Below are positions 14,148-23,205 of a DNA stretch of 40,251 nt, one piece after another. The notes beneath the pieces are model-generated. The model did not search any database, was not told the DNA's origin, and saw nothing but the letters and a program-made list of their open reading frames with translations. The stretch's first letter is position 1. Each line of letters opens with the position of its first letter. Both the position numbers and the translations under genes were made by a program. The DNA is taken from assembly GCA_905194315.1 (NCBI GenBank), contig CAJJRX010000021.1:1-40251 (forward strand), read 5' to 3'. This DNA is from an uncultured Sutterella sp. (GTDB lineage: Bacteria; Pseudomonadota; Gammaproteobacteria; Burkholderiales; Burkholderiaceae_F).

Positions 14148-15479
14148 CTAGCCGAATCCGAGACGGGCCAGATCGCTGTAGAAGGCCACAAACATCAGAA
14201 ACACCACCACGCAGAGCCCCGCATACTGAATCCAGGAGCGGACCTGTTTGCTGAAGGAGCGTCCGATGACTGACTCAACCATGAGCACCAGCGCCTGTCC
14301 GCCGTCGAGCACCGGTATGGGCAGCAGATTCATGAAGCCAAGGGCCACCGAGAACATGGCAAGCACTTCGATAAATGCCGTGAAGCCGCTCCTGAGTGCC
14401 TGACCGGCAACGTTGGCAATGCCGACAGGACCGGCAAGCACATCCTTGCTTTCGGCCTTGCCGGTGACAACTTCAGAGCTTGCATTCACCGTGGAGGTGA
14501 CGATCTGCACAATCTTGCGCCAGCTCATACGCAGCGAATCGGCCGCAGAATAACGCACCAGTACCATTTCCGGCACACCGGCAATCGAAATCCCGATCTG
14601 ATGACGGCCCTCGGCGGTAATCACCGGCGTCACTCTCACCGTGCGGCGCTCTTCGGGGTTATCGAGCGCGCCCACCACGAGTCCGATCTCGGCCGTACCG
14701 GCCGCGCGGATCTGATCAACCACTTCGGCCGCACTCTTCACAACGGTGCCGTTGACACTGTAGATCCGGTCGCCGGCACGTATACCGGCCTTCTCTGCAG
14801 GCATATCCGGGAGGAGTTTACCCACTACAGGATCCCGGAATTCAGGAAACAGACCGAGTCTGGTGATGAAAAAGCCCTTCGCCGCCTCAGCCTGAGAATA
14901 CTGCTGAAGGTCGAGTTCGCGCTCAAACACGCCGCCGCGCCGGTCAAAGCGCAGGCTGATGATTTTGCCCACATTGGTCGAGAGCGCCATATTGGCTTCC
15001 TGATAGCCTTTGACCGGATAGCCGTTGATGCCGGTGAGACGGTCACCTGCGCGCACCCCCATCCGGGCCGCCACCGAATTCTCGGGCGGATCCGTGAGGG
15101 CGGTACTGAAATCCTGCACCCCTACGAGACCGAGAAAGCAAAAGAGCGCTGCGGCAAGAATGAAATTGGACACCGGCCCGGCAAGATAGACCGCAATCTG
15201 CTTCCAGCGCGCCTGATTCTCGATAAGCCGGGGCTCATCCTCCGGGGTGGGATTGTCGTCTTTTGACATCGGACGGACATAGCCGCCGATCGGAATCGCA
15301 CAGAACTGAAAGTCCGTGTCCCCCCATTTGCGGGAGTAGATTCTGGGGCCCATCCCGATAGAGAAAGTCAGGGTGCGGATGTTGAACACCCGGCACATCA
15401 GAAAGTGCGCGCCCTCATGAAAGCCCACCAGAATGGTGATCAGGAGACTGAAGGCAAGAAGAGAAATCAGAACTGACAT
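14148..15479 (-). CDS. rseP: Site-2 intramembrane metalloprotease RseP
   Basis: 443 aa. Cleaves membrane-bound anti-sigma factors and signal-peptide remnants within the inner membrane. TM1 carries the zinc motif HEGAH (H21, E22, H25). Two PDZ domains lie in the periplasmic part (about 125-205 and 210-300; GVRAGDRLTGING and GIRAGDRIYSVNG). The third zinc ligand is D392 in PIPVLDGGQ. About four TM segments. FSIGMGPRI and IPIGGYVRP are family signatures. Position between dxr and bamA is conserved in proteobacteria and fits its role in the envelope stress response. Confidence 0.96.
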   Translation of the reverse strand: MSVLISLLAFSLLITILVGFHEGAHFLMCRVFNIRTLTFSIGMGPRIYSRKWGDTDFQFCAIPIGGYVRPMSKDDNPTPEDEPRLIENQARWKQIAVYLAGPVSNFILAAALFCFLGLVGVQDFSTALTDPPENSVAARMGVRAGDRLTGINGYPVKGYQEANMALSTNVGKIISLRFDRRGGVFERELDLQQYSQAEAAKGFFITRLGLFPEFRDPVVGKLLPDMPAEKAGIRAGDRIYSVNGTVVKSAAEVVDQIRAAGTAEIGLVVGALDNPEERRTVRVTPVITAEGRHQIGISIAGVPEMVLVRYSAADSLRMSWRKIVQIVTSTVNASSEVVTGKAESKDVLAGPVGIANVAGQALRSGFTAFIEVLAMFSVALGFMNLLPIPVLDGGQALVLMVESVIGRSFSKQVRSWIQYAGLCVVVFLMFVAFYSDLARLGFG

Positions 15480-15497
15480 CGTGCGTTAGAAACCTTT

Positions 15498-16664
15498 TCA
15501 GTCGAGCTTCAGAGACTCGCGGGTGCGGCGGCGCACCTCCGCATCGAGCGCCATAATCGCCTCAACCGTTCCGGGCAGCGGTGCACTGATCGTATCGAGC
15601 GCCCGGGCAACAGTATCAAAGATGCCTGTGAAGCTCAGACGACGGTCAAGGAAGGCACCGACGGCGATTTCGTTGGCCGCGTTGAGCACGATCGAGGAGC
15701 CGTCACCGGCACGCAGAACCTCGAAAGCCCGCCCGAGCAGCGGGAATGTCTGCAGATCAGGCTCTTCAAAAGTGAGACGTCCCACTTCGGCGAGCGAGAG
15801 ACGCCGGACATGGGCGTCCAGACGGTTCGGCCAGCCGAGCGAATAGGCAATCGGTTCACGCATATCGGCGGTGCCGAGCTGGGCGATCAGAGCCCCGTCG
15901 GCATATTCCACAGCGGAGTGCACGATGCTCTCCGGGTGCACCACAACATTGATCCGGTCAGGACCGAAACCGAAGAGCCAGCTCGCTTCGATAACCTCAA
16001 GCCCCTTGTTCATCAGCGAGGCGGAGTCGACGCTGATTTTGCGTCCCATTTTCCAGTTCGGATGCGCCACGGCTTCTTCGGGGGTGATCCCTTCGAGATT
16101 TTTACGGCCGCGGAACGGACCGCCCGATGCCGTCAGCAGCAGTTTCGCGCCGGCTCTGTCGGCAGGACTTGCGCCGGCAAGACACTGAAAAATCGCATTG
16201 TGTTCACTGTCGACCGGCAGCAGTTCCGCCCCGCCCTCTCTGACGGTTTTCATCAGCAGCGCACCGCCGCAGACCACACTTTCCTTGTTGGCCAGGAGCA
16301 GCCGCTTGCCGGTGCGGGCGGCCTCAAACGTGGGAGCCACCCCGGCGGCACCGACAATAGCCTGCACCACCACGTCAGTGTCAGGATCGGAGGCAAGTGA
16401 CGCGACCGCCTCAGGCCCCGCCCCCACTTCCACGTTGTTGATGCCGGCGGTCTTGAGCGCATCCACCAGCATGGCCATTTTCTCCGGGTCCGCGATCACA
16501 ACACGGCGCGGCGAAAACCGCCGGGCCACTTCAACAAGTTCCCCGACACGGCTGCCGCCGGCAATGGCGTGAATATGGAAACGGTCACTGTAGCGTTCAA
16601 CCACGTCGAGTGTCGAACGTCCGATGCTACCGGTGGCCCCTAAAAGGGTAATGGCTTGAGTCAT
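15498..16664 (-). CDS. dxr: 1-deoxy-D-xylulose 5-phosphate reductoisomerase
   Basis: 388 aa. Converts DXP to MEP with NADPH, the first committed step of the non-mevalonate isoprenoid pathway, which feeds UppS. NADPH site GATGSIG (9-15); LLANKESVV; metal and substrate motifs DSEHNAIFQ and NKGLEVIEA; flexible-loop region HPNWKMGRKISVDSAS; TASGGPFRG. Normal length, all motifs intact. It lies 18 nt before rseP, so the two are co-transcribed. In related genomes dxr directly follows cdsA; here two extra genes intervene. Confidence 0.97.
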   Translation of the reverse strand: MTQAITLLGATGSIGRSTLDVVERYSDRFHIHAIAGGSRVGELVEVARRFSPRRVVIADPEKMAMLVDALKTAGINNVEVGAGPEAVASLASDPDTDVVVQAIVGAAGVAPTFEAARTGKRLLLANKESVVCGGALLMKTVREGGAELLPVDSEHNAIFQCLAGASPADRAGAKLLLTASGGPFRGRKNLEGITPEEAVAHPNWKMGRKISVDSASLMNKGLEVIEASWLFGFGPDRINVVVHPESIVHSAVEYADGALIAQLGTADMREPIAYSLGWPNRLDAHVRRLSLAEVGRLTFEEPDLQTFPLLGRAFEVLRAGDGSSIVLNAANEIAVGAFLDRRLSFTGIFDTVARALDTISAPLPGTVEAIMALDAEVRRRTRESLKLD

Positions 16665-16775
16665 GGCTAATTAATCTGTGAAACTGAAAAGTCCGAAAAA
16701 CTGCGGTGTCTGCAGAGACGCACTGCGGTTTAGTCTGTTAATTCTCCCACACTTTCGCGCGCCGGACAAACCACA

Positions 16776-17957
16776 CTAGGCACGTCTTAGGGTAAAGCGC
16801 ACGATTTCACTGGGAACCCCCAGTCGCACAGCGAATCCGTTCCAGAGACCGGTGCCCGAGTGCACATAGAGCCGGGCGCCGCCCTCGAGCGGATACCAGC
16901 CGTAAACATAGCCGCCGTTCAGAGCAGCCACAGCCCTGTCCATTCCGAGGATCTGTCCGCCGTGAGTGTGCCCCGAGAGCTGCACATCAAAGCGAGCACG
17001 ACTGCGGTAAAGAGGGGCAAATTTAGGCTGGTGTGCGAGCAGAATTCTTGTCCCTGTTTCAGGTGCGCCCTCAAAGGCCTTGACCACATCGGGCATCTCT
17101 CTGCCGAAGCGCTGCGCCATCGGATCCGCCACACCGGCGATAGTGAGCGGCGCGCCGTCAATGAGAAGCGTCTCGGAGCTGTTTTTCAGAAACCGCCAGC
17201 CGAGCGCCGGGAATTTTTCCACCCAGCGGTCATATTCAGAGTAGTGTTCGTGGTTGCCCTCACAGACAAACACGCCAAGCCGGGCTTTAAGTCCGGCAAG
17301 CGGTGCAACATCGCGTTCACGGTTTTTCACAGTGCCGTCCGCAACGTCACCCGTGACAAGCACCAGATCCGGATGAAGACTGTTGACCCGCTCAACCATG
17401 GCCGCCATGTGCGGCTCACGCAGCAGTGAGGAGGCATGCAGGTCACTCACCTGCACAAGGGTGAGCCCCTCGAGCGCAGCGGGCAGCCCCGGGACGGGCA
17501 TATCGCGCTCGACAACGCGCGCCACGCTGACAGCCTGACTCACACCCAGCGAGGCAAGCCCGCCCGAGGCGAGCACCATACCGATAGCCACACGACGGTC
17601 TTTCTGAACGAACTGATGGGAGCGTTCACCGCGGCGGCCGGCAAGAACAGAGAGAAAAATGATGACTTCGCGCAGCAGAATCAGCCCGGCGAGCAGTGCC
17701 ATCGTGACGGCGAGCACATTATGCGCAATCAAAAATGTCCGGGGCACCTCCGGACTGGCCAGTGTGCCGTGGGCAAGGAGATAGGCCTCCGTGGCCATCG
17801 GCAGCAGGAAAAGAATACACAGCAGGATTTTCGTGATGCGTCTGGCGTTGAGCGGCAGCACGAAACGCCAGATCAGAATCAGCGCAATGACGCTGTAGAA
17901 AATAGCAAAACGCACGATCAGACTCCAATACTGCTCAGTCTCCGGGCCTCCCGGCAT
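16776..17957 (-). CDS. Membrane metallophosphoesterase (YaeI/YkuE-like)
   Basis: 393 aa. The N-terminal third has about four hydrophobic segments (about 12-30, 42-60, 73-105, 123-145). The rest is a calcineurin-like phosphoesterase domain with metal-site motifs SDLHAS (D172, H174), TGDVADG (D204), EGNHEHY (N235, H236), LLAHQP and SGHTHGGQ. All key residues are present. E. coli YaeI and B. subtilis YkuE belong to this family; substrates are probably phosphate esters at the membrane, but cannot be named from sequence. The predicted ATG at 17957 is almost touched by GAGG, so a nearby start is possible. It sits between yigZ and dxr, within a lipid and isoprenoid gene context. Confidence 0.88.
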   Translation of the reverse strand: MPGGPETEQYWSLIVRFAIFYSVIALILIWRFVLPLNARRITKILLCILFLLPMATEAYLLAHGTLASPEVPRTFLIAHNVLAVTMALLAGLILLREVIIFLSVLAGRRGERSHQFVQKDRRVAIGMVLASGGLASLGVSQAVSVARVVERDMPVPGLPAALEGLTLVQVSDLHASSLLREPHMAAMVERVNSLHPDLVLVTGDVADGTVKNRERDVAPLAGLKARLGVFVCEGNHEHYSEYDRWVEKFPALGWRFLKNSSETLLIDGAPLTIAGVADPMAQRFGREMPDVVKAFEGAPETGTRILLAHQPKFAPLYRSRARFDVQLSGHTHGGQILGMDRAVAALNGGYVYGWYPLEGGARLYVHSGTGLWNGFAVRLGVPSEIVRFTLRRA

Positions 17958-18104
17958 CCTCTTTCCCGGACGCCCACCGGAGCTGACAGAATAATGCGGT
18001 TAAGCAAGGGGCTATTGCGAGTTGATCAATGCTAGCGGAATTTGTCCTCTCAGGTCAGTCCCGGGTGCCCGATGACATATTCCGACACGTTTTTCTGTTG
18101 CGCT

Positions 18105-18755
18105 TCAGTCCTCCAGAACTTCAATGAGCGCCTGTGCGCCGCTCATATCCGTCAGACGGGCACTGAAACTCTCAAACGCCTCCCCGGGAATCACCAGCTC
18201 AAAAGAGGCGTCATAGCGGAAGTCCCGCGATACCACACGCGCACCGGTGCTGTGTGCAAGATGTTCGACCGAGCTGATAAGCTCCGGTCCGGTGCTCACC
18301 AGCACCCGGATCCCGGTTTCCACCGGTTTTGTCGGCAGGGTTTTGAGTCCCGCCTTCACCGCCCCCTGATAGGCCCGAACCAGACCGCCCGTACCAAGCA
18401 GAATGCCGCCGAAATAGCGGGTAACCACAGCAGCGATTTCCCCCACCCCGCTGTAGAGCAGCGCAGTGAGCATCGGACGGCCGGCGGTCCCGGAAGGCTC
18501 CCCGTCATCGCTTGAACCCACGAATGCGCTGTCGCCGGCAGGGCCGGCCACATAGGCCCAGCAGTTGTGCGTGGCTGTGCGGTGCTCCTGCCGGACCTCT
18601 TCAATAAAGCGGCGGGCACTCTCGGGATCACCTGCCCTGGCCATCGTCACGATAAAGCGGGAGCGTTTTACAACAATTTCTTCACGGTGAACTTCCCCCG
18701 GCGCCAGAGCGGGCACCAGCGGGTTTTCGGGAGCGGGAGGAGACTCAAGAGACAT
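18105..18755 (-). CDS. YigZ/IMPACT-family protein (UPF0029)
   Basis: 216 aa. The N-terminal IMPACT domain has the signatures SDDGEPSGTAGRPML (82-96) and VTRYFGGILLGTGGLVRAY (about 110-128). The C-terminal DUF1949-like domain (about 145-213) has a ferredoxin-like fold. The biochemical role of bacterial YigZ is not settled; eukaryotic IMPACT regulates the kinase GCN2. There is no signal peptide, so it is cytoplasmic. No Shine-Dalgarno is visible before the ATG. Confidence 0.9.
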   Translation of the reverse strand: MSLESPPAPENPLVPALAPGEVHREEIVVKRSRFIVTMARAGDPESARRFIEEVRQEHRTATHNCWAYVAGPAGDSAFVGSSDDGEPSGTAGRPMLTALLYSGVGEIAAVVTRYFGGILLGTGGLVRAYQGAVKAGLKTLPTKPVETGIRVLVSTGPELISSVEHLAHSTGARVVSRDFRYDASFELVIPGEAFESFSARLTDMSGAQALIEVLED

Positions 18756-18800
18756 ACTGAACGCGAAAAATTCCTGTCGGTTGCGTGGCAGAGCGGCAAC

Positions 18801-18873
18801 AAAAAAAACAGTGCCGCTTCAGATTCTTTTCCGACAGTATACACAGCGGGCAGGAATAATCAGTGGCACTGTT
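18801..18873 (-). terminator. Long stem-loop with T-run after cdsA, enclosing a promoter-like box
   Basis: Minus strand: AACAGTGCC (18873-18865) and GGCACTGTT (18815-18807) form a perfect 9-bp stem with a 49-nt loop followed by a run of T, suited to end cdsA transcription. The loop contains TATACT (18841-18836), a good -10 for yigZ. A second perfect hairpin GGCTGCGG / CCGCAGCC lies just upstream (18878-18899). Confidence 0.5.
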
Positions 18874-18942
18874 TGCGGGCTGCGGAGAATGCCGCAGCCG
18901 GAAACACGGTGAGCGGCTCAGAAGCAGAGCACTGCAGAGCGG

Positions 18943-19788
18943 TCACTCAAAAAGCTGAATCCACAGCAGGATGAAGGTCGCCGTCGGCAGCACCGGCAGC
19001 GAGGCATCCAGACGGTCAAAGAACCCGCCGTGACCTGGCAGCAGATTGGAGGAGTCCTTGATGCCGACGAGGCGCTTGAGCATCGACTCCCACAGGTCGC
19101 CCGAAATCGAAAGCGCCACCAGGCCGAGGATCACCACCACGCCCATGGCAAAACCGACATGGTCAAAGATGTAGTTGGTAAAGACGATCTTCTGGTCACA
19201 GAAGACGTAGGTGAGCACGAAGAAGATCACCACGATCACATAGGCGCCAAGCGCCCCCTCGAGGGTTTTCTTCGGCGAAATAGCTGGCGCCATCGGGTGC
19301 TTGCCCCAGGCGCGGCCGCAGAAGTAGGCCGAGATATCAGCGCCCCAGACGATAAGAAAGACTGAGAGCACCAGAACCCAGGTGCCAGCCTGATAGAGGT
19401 AGAGCATGGAGAGATAGGCTGCAGGCACAAAGAACACCGCAGACCAGAGGCACTGACGCTGACTCACTTTAAACCCGGTCGTGCGGTTGAAGAGTTCGGC
19501 GACAAAAATCACGAACCAGGCAAGCATCACCAGGCCGTTCATCACAAAGAGGAACCAGCTCATCTTGCCGAGACCGCCCGCCCAGTAGATGGAGAACTGG
19601 GCAACCATTTCCACCACGGACACAAGCAGCGCAGGACGCGGTCCGAGTCCCCCTATTCTCAGCCACTCATACAGTGTCGCACCGAAAGCGATGGCCATAA
19701 CACCGCCGAATGCCAGATTGCCAAGCCAAATGGACAGCAACAGGATAACCAGTAGAACCGTCGCCGTAATCATGCGTGTGAGCAACAT
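18943..19788 (-). CDS. cdsA: Phosphatidate cytidylyltransferase
   Basis: 281 aa. Makes CDP-diacylglycerol from phosphatidic acid and CTP in the inner membrane. About eight hydrophobic segments. The family signature near the C-terminus is clear: SGDLWESMLKRLVGIKDSS then LLPGHGGFFDRLDA. Start at 19788 (MLLTRMITATVLL) is chosen because AAGGA lies 9 nt upstream; a frame extension to 19833 has no support. Normally it directly follows uppS and precedes dxr; the first neighbour is kept here (173-nt gap), the second is not. Confidence 0.95.
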   Translation of the reverse strand: MLLTRMITATVLLVILLLSIWLGNLAFGGVMAIAFGATLYEWLRIGGLGPRPALLVSVVEMVAQFSIYWAGGLGKMSWFLFVMNGLVMLAWFVIFVAELFNRTTGFKVSQRQCLWSAVFFVPAAYLSMLYLYQAGTWVLVLSVFLIVWGADISAYFCGRAWGKHPMAPAISPKKTLEGALGAYVIVVIFFVLTYVFCDQKIVFTNYIFDHVGFAMGVVVILGLVALSISGDLWESMLKRLVGIKDSSNLLPGHGGFFDRLDASLPVLPTATFILLWIQLFE

Positions 19789-19961
19789 AAATAGGATTCC
19801 TTCGAGGAGCCGGGCGGCCTGCGCCAGCTGCACTTACCAAAAAGTCAGGGGCAAAGAGCGTTTCAAGCACTCCTCCCTAAGCACTACACAATTTATACTA
19901 TTTTAGCGAAAAGCGCTTTGCAAGGAAAACGATTTTTTCCGGTCAGCTCTGACTCTGGCAC

Positions 19962-20666
19962 TCAGTTGCCTGTCTGCTGGAGCTGTTCGCTGGTGCGGCC
20001 GAACCGGCGCTCACGCCCTGTGTACCAGAGCACGGCCCGGTTGAGATCCTCTGCCGTGAAGTCCGGCCAGAGCGTCCCGGTGAAATAAATCTCGGCATAT
20101 GCGCTCTGCCAGAGCAGGAAATTGGAAAGTCGGGACTCACCTCCGGTCCGGATCATCAGATCCACGGCCGGCAGCGCGAGATGGCGTTCGATGTTTTCGG
20201 CGGTGAGCTCCTCACCGGCCTCAACGGTTTTACGCGCTGCCTGCGCCATATCCCAGCGTCCGCCGTAGTTGGCGGCAATATTGAGCACCATGCGCGTGCC
20301 GCCGGCGGTTTCCTGCTCGGCGCGGTCGATGACGCGGTTGAGCTCATCGGAAAAACGGGAGCGGTCTCCCGCCACACGCATCACCACACCCGCCTCTTTG
20401 AGCGGTTCACTCCAGCGATCGAGTGCCGATGCAAAAAGCTTCATAAGCATCGCAACCTCGGCGGCGGGCCGGTTCCAGTTCTCCGACGAGAAGGCAAAAA
20501 CGGTCAGCATTTTAATGCCGGCTCTGACTGCGCCCTCCGTCACCGCATTGAGTGCCGCAACACCGCGCCGGTGACCTTCTGCACGGGGGAAATGGCGGGA
20601 TTTTGCCCAGCGGCCATTACCGTCCATAATGATGGCGACGTGCTCGGGAAAGGGATTCGGATGCAT
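19962..20666 (-). CDS. uppS: Undecaprenyl diphosphate synthase
   Basis: 234 aa. cis-prenyltransferase that builds the C55 lipid carrier for peptidoglycan and O-antigen. IMDGNGRWA with catalytic D15; FAFSSENWNRP; C-terminal RTGGE (173-177) followed by RLSNFLLWQSAYAE, the IPP-binding region. Slightly shorter than E. coli UppS, within the normal range. No Shine-Dalgarno is visible before the ATG. In related genomes it directly follows frr; here a transporter locus separates them, so it must have its own promoter. A TAGAAT box at 20716-20711 (minus) is a weak candidate. Confidence 0.95.
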   Translation of the reverse strand: MHPNPFPEHVAIIMDGNGRWAKSRHFPRAEGHRRGVAALNAVTEGAVRAGIKMLTVFAFSSENWNRPAAEVAMLMKLFASALDRWSEPLKEAGVVMRVAGDRSRFSDELNRVIDRAEQETAGGTRMVLNIAANYGGRWDMAQAARKTVEAGEELTAENIERHLALPAVDLMIRTGGESRLSNFLLWQSAYAEIYFTGTLWPDFTAEDLNRAVLWYTGRERRFGRTSEQLQQTGN

Positions 20667-20891
20667 GAGAAAACGCTTTGAGACTGTGTTGGTCAGTTAA
20701 GGAAAGCCTCATTCTAAAGGGAAAGCCGGGCGGCGTGTGCTGAAAATCTTTTCAACTTCTGTCGAAACCTGTGGCCTGCTCTCTGCGGAAGCGTCCCGGC
20801 AAACCGGTCTGCGCCCAGCGTTAGTTTTCCGTTATTTGTCCTGCCTAGGTCAAAGAAAGTCCAAAAAACCGTGCCTTCGGGTGCTGCAGAC

Positions 20892-20920
20892 TTGACGAAA
20901 CGCCATGAGGCATTCAAAAT
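20892..20920 (+). promoter_or_regulatory. Promoter of the tctBA operon
   Basis: TTGACG, 17-nt spacer, CAAAAT, ending 37 nt before the tctB ATG. The spacing is ideal and the -35 matches five of six consensus positions. The leader is short. Confidence 0.6.
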
Positions 20921-20957
20921 TCCGTAGGTCAATTTCCTTATCCATCCGCCCACACCG

Positions 20958-21407
20958 ATGAAAAAATCCGATTTCGGCGTTATCGGCTTCATTTATGCCG
21001 TAGCGCTTTGTTTTTACATCATGACGGTTGAGCTTCCTCAGGAGGCGCAAACCTATCCGCTCGGACTCATTATCGCAATGAGTGTGCTCAATACCATTTA
21101 CCTCGGGCAGTGTCTCGTGAAATGGATGGCGAGCAGAACGGTCGAAAATGACTTCCCTGTCATCTTTAAAAATTTCCAGCCCCGTCAGTTTGCCGGCGTG
21201 ATTCTCGGCTGCGTTCTCTTCCTTGTGCTCATGCGTTATGCGGGCTACTACATCGCCGCCACCCTTTATCTGATCGGAACAATGCTCTTTCTCAAAGTGC
21301 ACAAACTTCACATCCTGATTGTCCTGGTCGTGCTTGTTGCCCTGATCTGGGCAGTTTTCACAAAGTTCCTTCAGGTTCCTCTGCCCCAGGGCGTTCTGTT
21401 TAACTGA
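20958..21407 (+). CDS. TTT transporter small membrane subunit, TctB-like
   Basis: 149 aa with four hydrophobic segments (about 8-25, 38-55, 80-98 with a break, 102-135), the topology of TctB, the small membrane subunit of tripartite tricarboxylate transporters. Sequence identity within this family is low, so the call rests on size, topology and the adjacent tctA (9-nt gap). No good Shine-Dalgarno is seen before the ATG. Confidence 0.85.
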   Translation: MKKSDFGVIGFIYAVALCFYIMTVELPQEAQTYPLGLIIAMSVLNTIYLGQCLVKWMASRTVENDFPVIFKNFQPRQFAGVILGCVLFLVLMRYAGYYIAATLYLIGTMLFLKVHKLHILIVLVVLVALIWAVFTKFLQVPLPQGVLFN

Positions 21408-21416
21408 GGATAGGCC

Positions 21417-22919
21417 ATGCTTGAAACATTATCTTTAATGGGCATGGGGTTCATCCATGCGTTAACACCGATCAACATCCTCGCCATGTTCGCCTCCACC
21501 GCTCTCGGTGTGGCCATCGGCTGTCTGCCGGGGCTCTCGGCCGCCATGGGCGTGGCGCTTCTTCTGCCTGTGACCTTCGGGATGGATACGGCCACGGGGC
21601 TTATCGTTCTCGGCGGCATTTACTGCGGTGCCATTTTCGGCGGCTCCATTTCCGCCATTCTGATTCACACGCCGGGGACACCGGCCTCGGCCGCCACGGC
21701 TATCGAAGGTTATCAGCTCACCCTTAAAGGGCAGGCTGCCAAGGCGCTTTCCGTGGCCTGTATCGCCAGTTTCTTCGGTGGTCTTCTCAGCTGCATCTCG
21801 CTGTATTTCCTCTCTCCCGTGCTCGCGGAAATCGCTCTGCAGTTCAAGAGCCCCGAGTACTTCTGGCTCTCGATCTTCGGTCTAACCGTCATTGCCGGCG
21901 TCTCTTCAAAGTCTCTGCTCAAGGGGCTGATCTCCGGTGTGCTCGGTCTGCTGATTTCCACCATCGGTATGGATCCGATGGAAGGTGTTGAGCGCTTCAT
22001 GTTCGGTGAGAGCACGCTCTACAACGGCGTTGACGTGACCTGTGCTCTGATCGGGCTTTTCTCCATGAGTCAGGTGCTGATTCTTGCCGAGGAAAAGATT
22101 GTGCAGCGCAGCCGCGCGGTCAAATTCAAAGACCGTCTCGGTATCAGCCGCGCTGATTTCAAGCGGCTCACCCCGACCTTCATCCGCTCCTGGATCATCG
22201 GTAACATCATCGGGATTCTGCCTGGCGCGGGTGCTTCCATCGCCTGCTTTATGGGTTATAACGAAGCCCGCCGTTTCTCCAAACACAAAGAGGAGTTCGG
22301 CAACGGCTCCATCGAAGGGGTGGCCGGTTCCGAAGCCGCCAACAATGCTGTGACCGGCGGCTCGCTGATTCCGACGCTCACCCTCGGTATTCCGGGTGAA
22401 AGCGTGACGGCGGTGCTCATGGGCGGTCTGATCATTCACGGTCTGCAGCCCGGTCCCGAACTCTTCACCACCCATGCGGGCATGACCTACACGTTCTTTG
22501 CCGGGTTCGTGCTCGTGCAGTTCATGATGCTCGCCATCGGTATGCTCGGCTGCCGCGGCTTTGCACAGATCGCCCGTATCTCAGATGCTATTCTGATTCC
22601 GTCGATCTTTATTCTGTGTGTGGTGGGCTCGTATGCCATTCATAACAACTTCATCGAAGTGATCATCATGCTCGTCTTCGGTGTACTCGGTTATCTGGTG
22701 CGCAAGTTCGGGCTCAATGCCGCAGCCATCGTGCTCGGTCTCATTCTGGGACCGATCGGTGAGAACGGTCTGCGCCGCTCGCTGCTGCTGAGCGACGGTG
22801 ACTGGACAATCCTCTTTTCCACGCCCGTGTGCTGGATCATGATTGTGCTGTGCGTTCTCGGTGTGATGAGCCCGCTGCTGATGGAGCGGTGGGAACGCCG
22901 CCTCGCCGCGGATAAATAA
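21417..22919 (+). CDS. TTT transporter large membrane subunit, TctA-like
   Basis: 500 aa with 10-12 TM segments. TctA signatures: GAIFGGSISAILIHTPGTPA near the N-terminus, ILPGAGASIACFMGYNEARR, and GSEAANNAV followed by LIPTLTLGIPGESVTAVLMG. These conserved Gly/Pro-rich stretches form the substrate path. It imports a carboxylate with a cation gradient, using a periplasmic TctC receptor. Shine-Dalgarno GAGGA precedes the ATG. It ends in a strong terminator (22939-22967), so the receptor gene downstream is a separate unit. The carboxylate cannot be identified from sequence. Confidence 0.95.
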   Translation: MLETLSLMGMGFIHALTPINILAMFASTALGVAIGCLPGLSAAMGVALLLPVTFGMDTATGLIVLGGIYCGAIFGGSISAILIHTPGTPASAATAIEGYQLTLKGQAAKALSVACIASFFGGLLSCISLYFLSPVLAEIALQFKSPEYFWLSIFGLTVIAGVSSKSLLKGLISGVLGLLISTIGMDPMEGVERFMFGESTLYNGVDVTCALIGLFSMSQVLILAEEKIVQRSRAVKFKDRLGISRADFKRLTPTFIRSWIIGNIIGILPGAGASIACFMGYNEARRFSKHKEEFGNGSIEGVAGSEAANNAVTGGSLIPTLTLGIPGESVTAVLMGGLIIHGLQPGPELFTTHAGMTYTFFAGFVLVQFMMLAIGMLGCRGFAQIARISDAILIPSIFILCVVGSYAIHNNFIEVIIMLVFGVLGYLVRKFGLNAAAIVLGLILGPIGENGLRRSLLLSDGDWTILFSTPVCWIMIVLCVLGVMSPLLMERWERRLAADK

Positions 22920-22938
22920 CCGCTCAGCACACTCTCAG

Positions 22939-22967
22939 AGGCCGTCCTTTCCGGGCGGCCTTTTTTT
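22939..22967 (+). terminator. Intrinsic terminator after tctA
   Basis: AGGCCGTCC and GGGCGGCCT form a 9-bp stem (one G-U pair) followed by seven T, 20 nt after the tctA stop. Confidence 0.9.
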
Positions 22968-23038
22968 GTCTGCCCGCTTTGTCAGCATCGTCCTACAGGG
23001 TTTTACCTAATTAAAACGAAATACTTGCGTACCGCTCA

Positions 23039-23107
23039 TTGACAGCCGCATATCTCTCCCCCATTATGATTCAGGCGTATTCAGGATATCTCTCAAGGTC
23101 GTATAAT
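23039..23107 (+). promoter_or_regulatory. Promoter region of tctC with direct repeats
   Basis: P1: perfect TTGACA (23039-23044), 17-nt spacer, CATTAT (23062-23067). P2: perfect TATAAT (23102-23107) with no good -35. Between them are two ATTCAGG repeats exactly 10 bp apart (23069-23075, 23079-23085) and two ATATCTCTC repeats (23050-23058, 23086-23094). One helical turn between repeats suggests a regulator binding side by side. The leader that follows has two CCCGAGC-containing GC-rich elements. Confidence 0.5.
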
Positions 23108-23205
23108 CCGACAGGACAAGACGGCCCGAGCGGGTCCGGACGTCCCGAGCCGGGTGCACTGGCTAGGAATTTTGTTTTTCATCTCATCCCAAAGGAATGA
23201 TCGTT

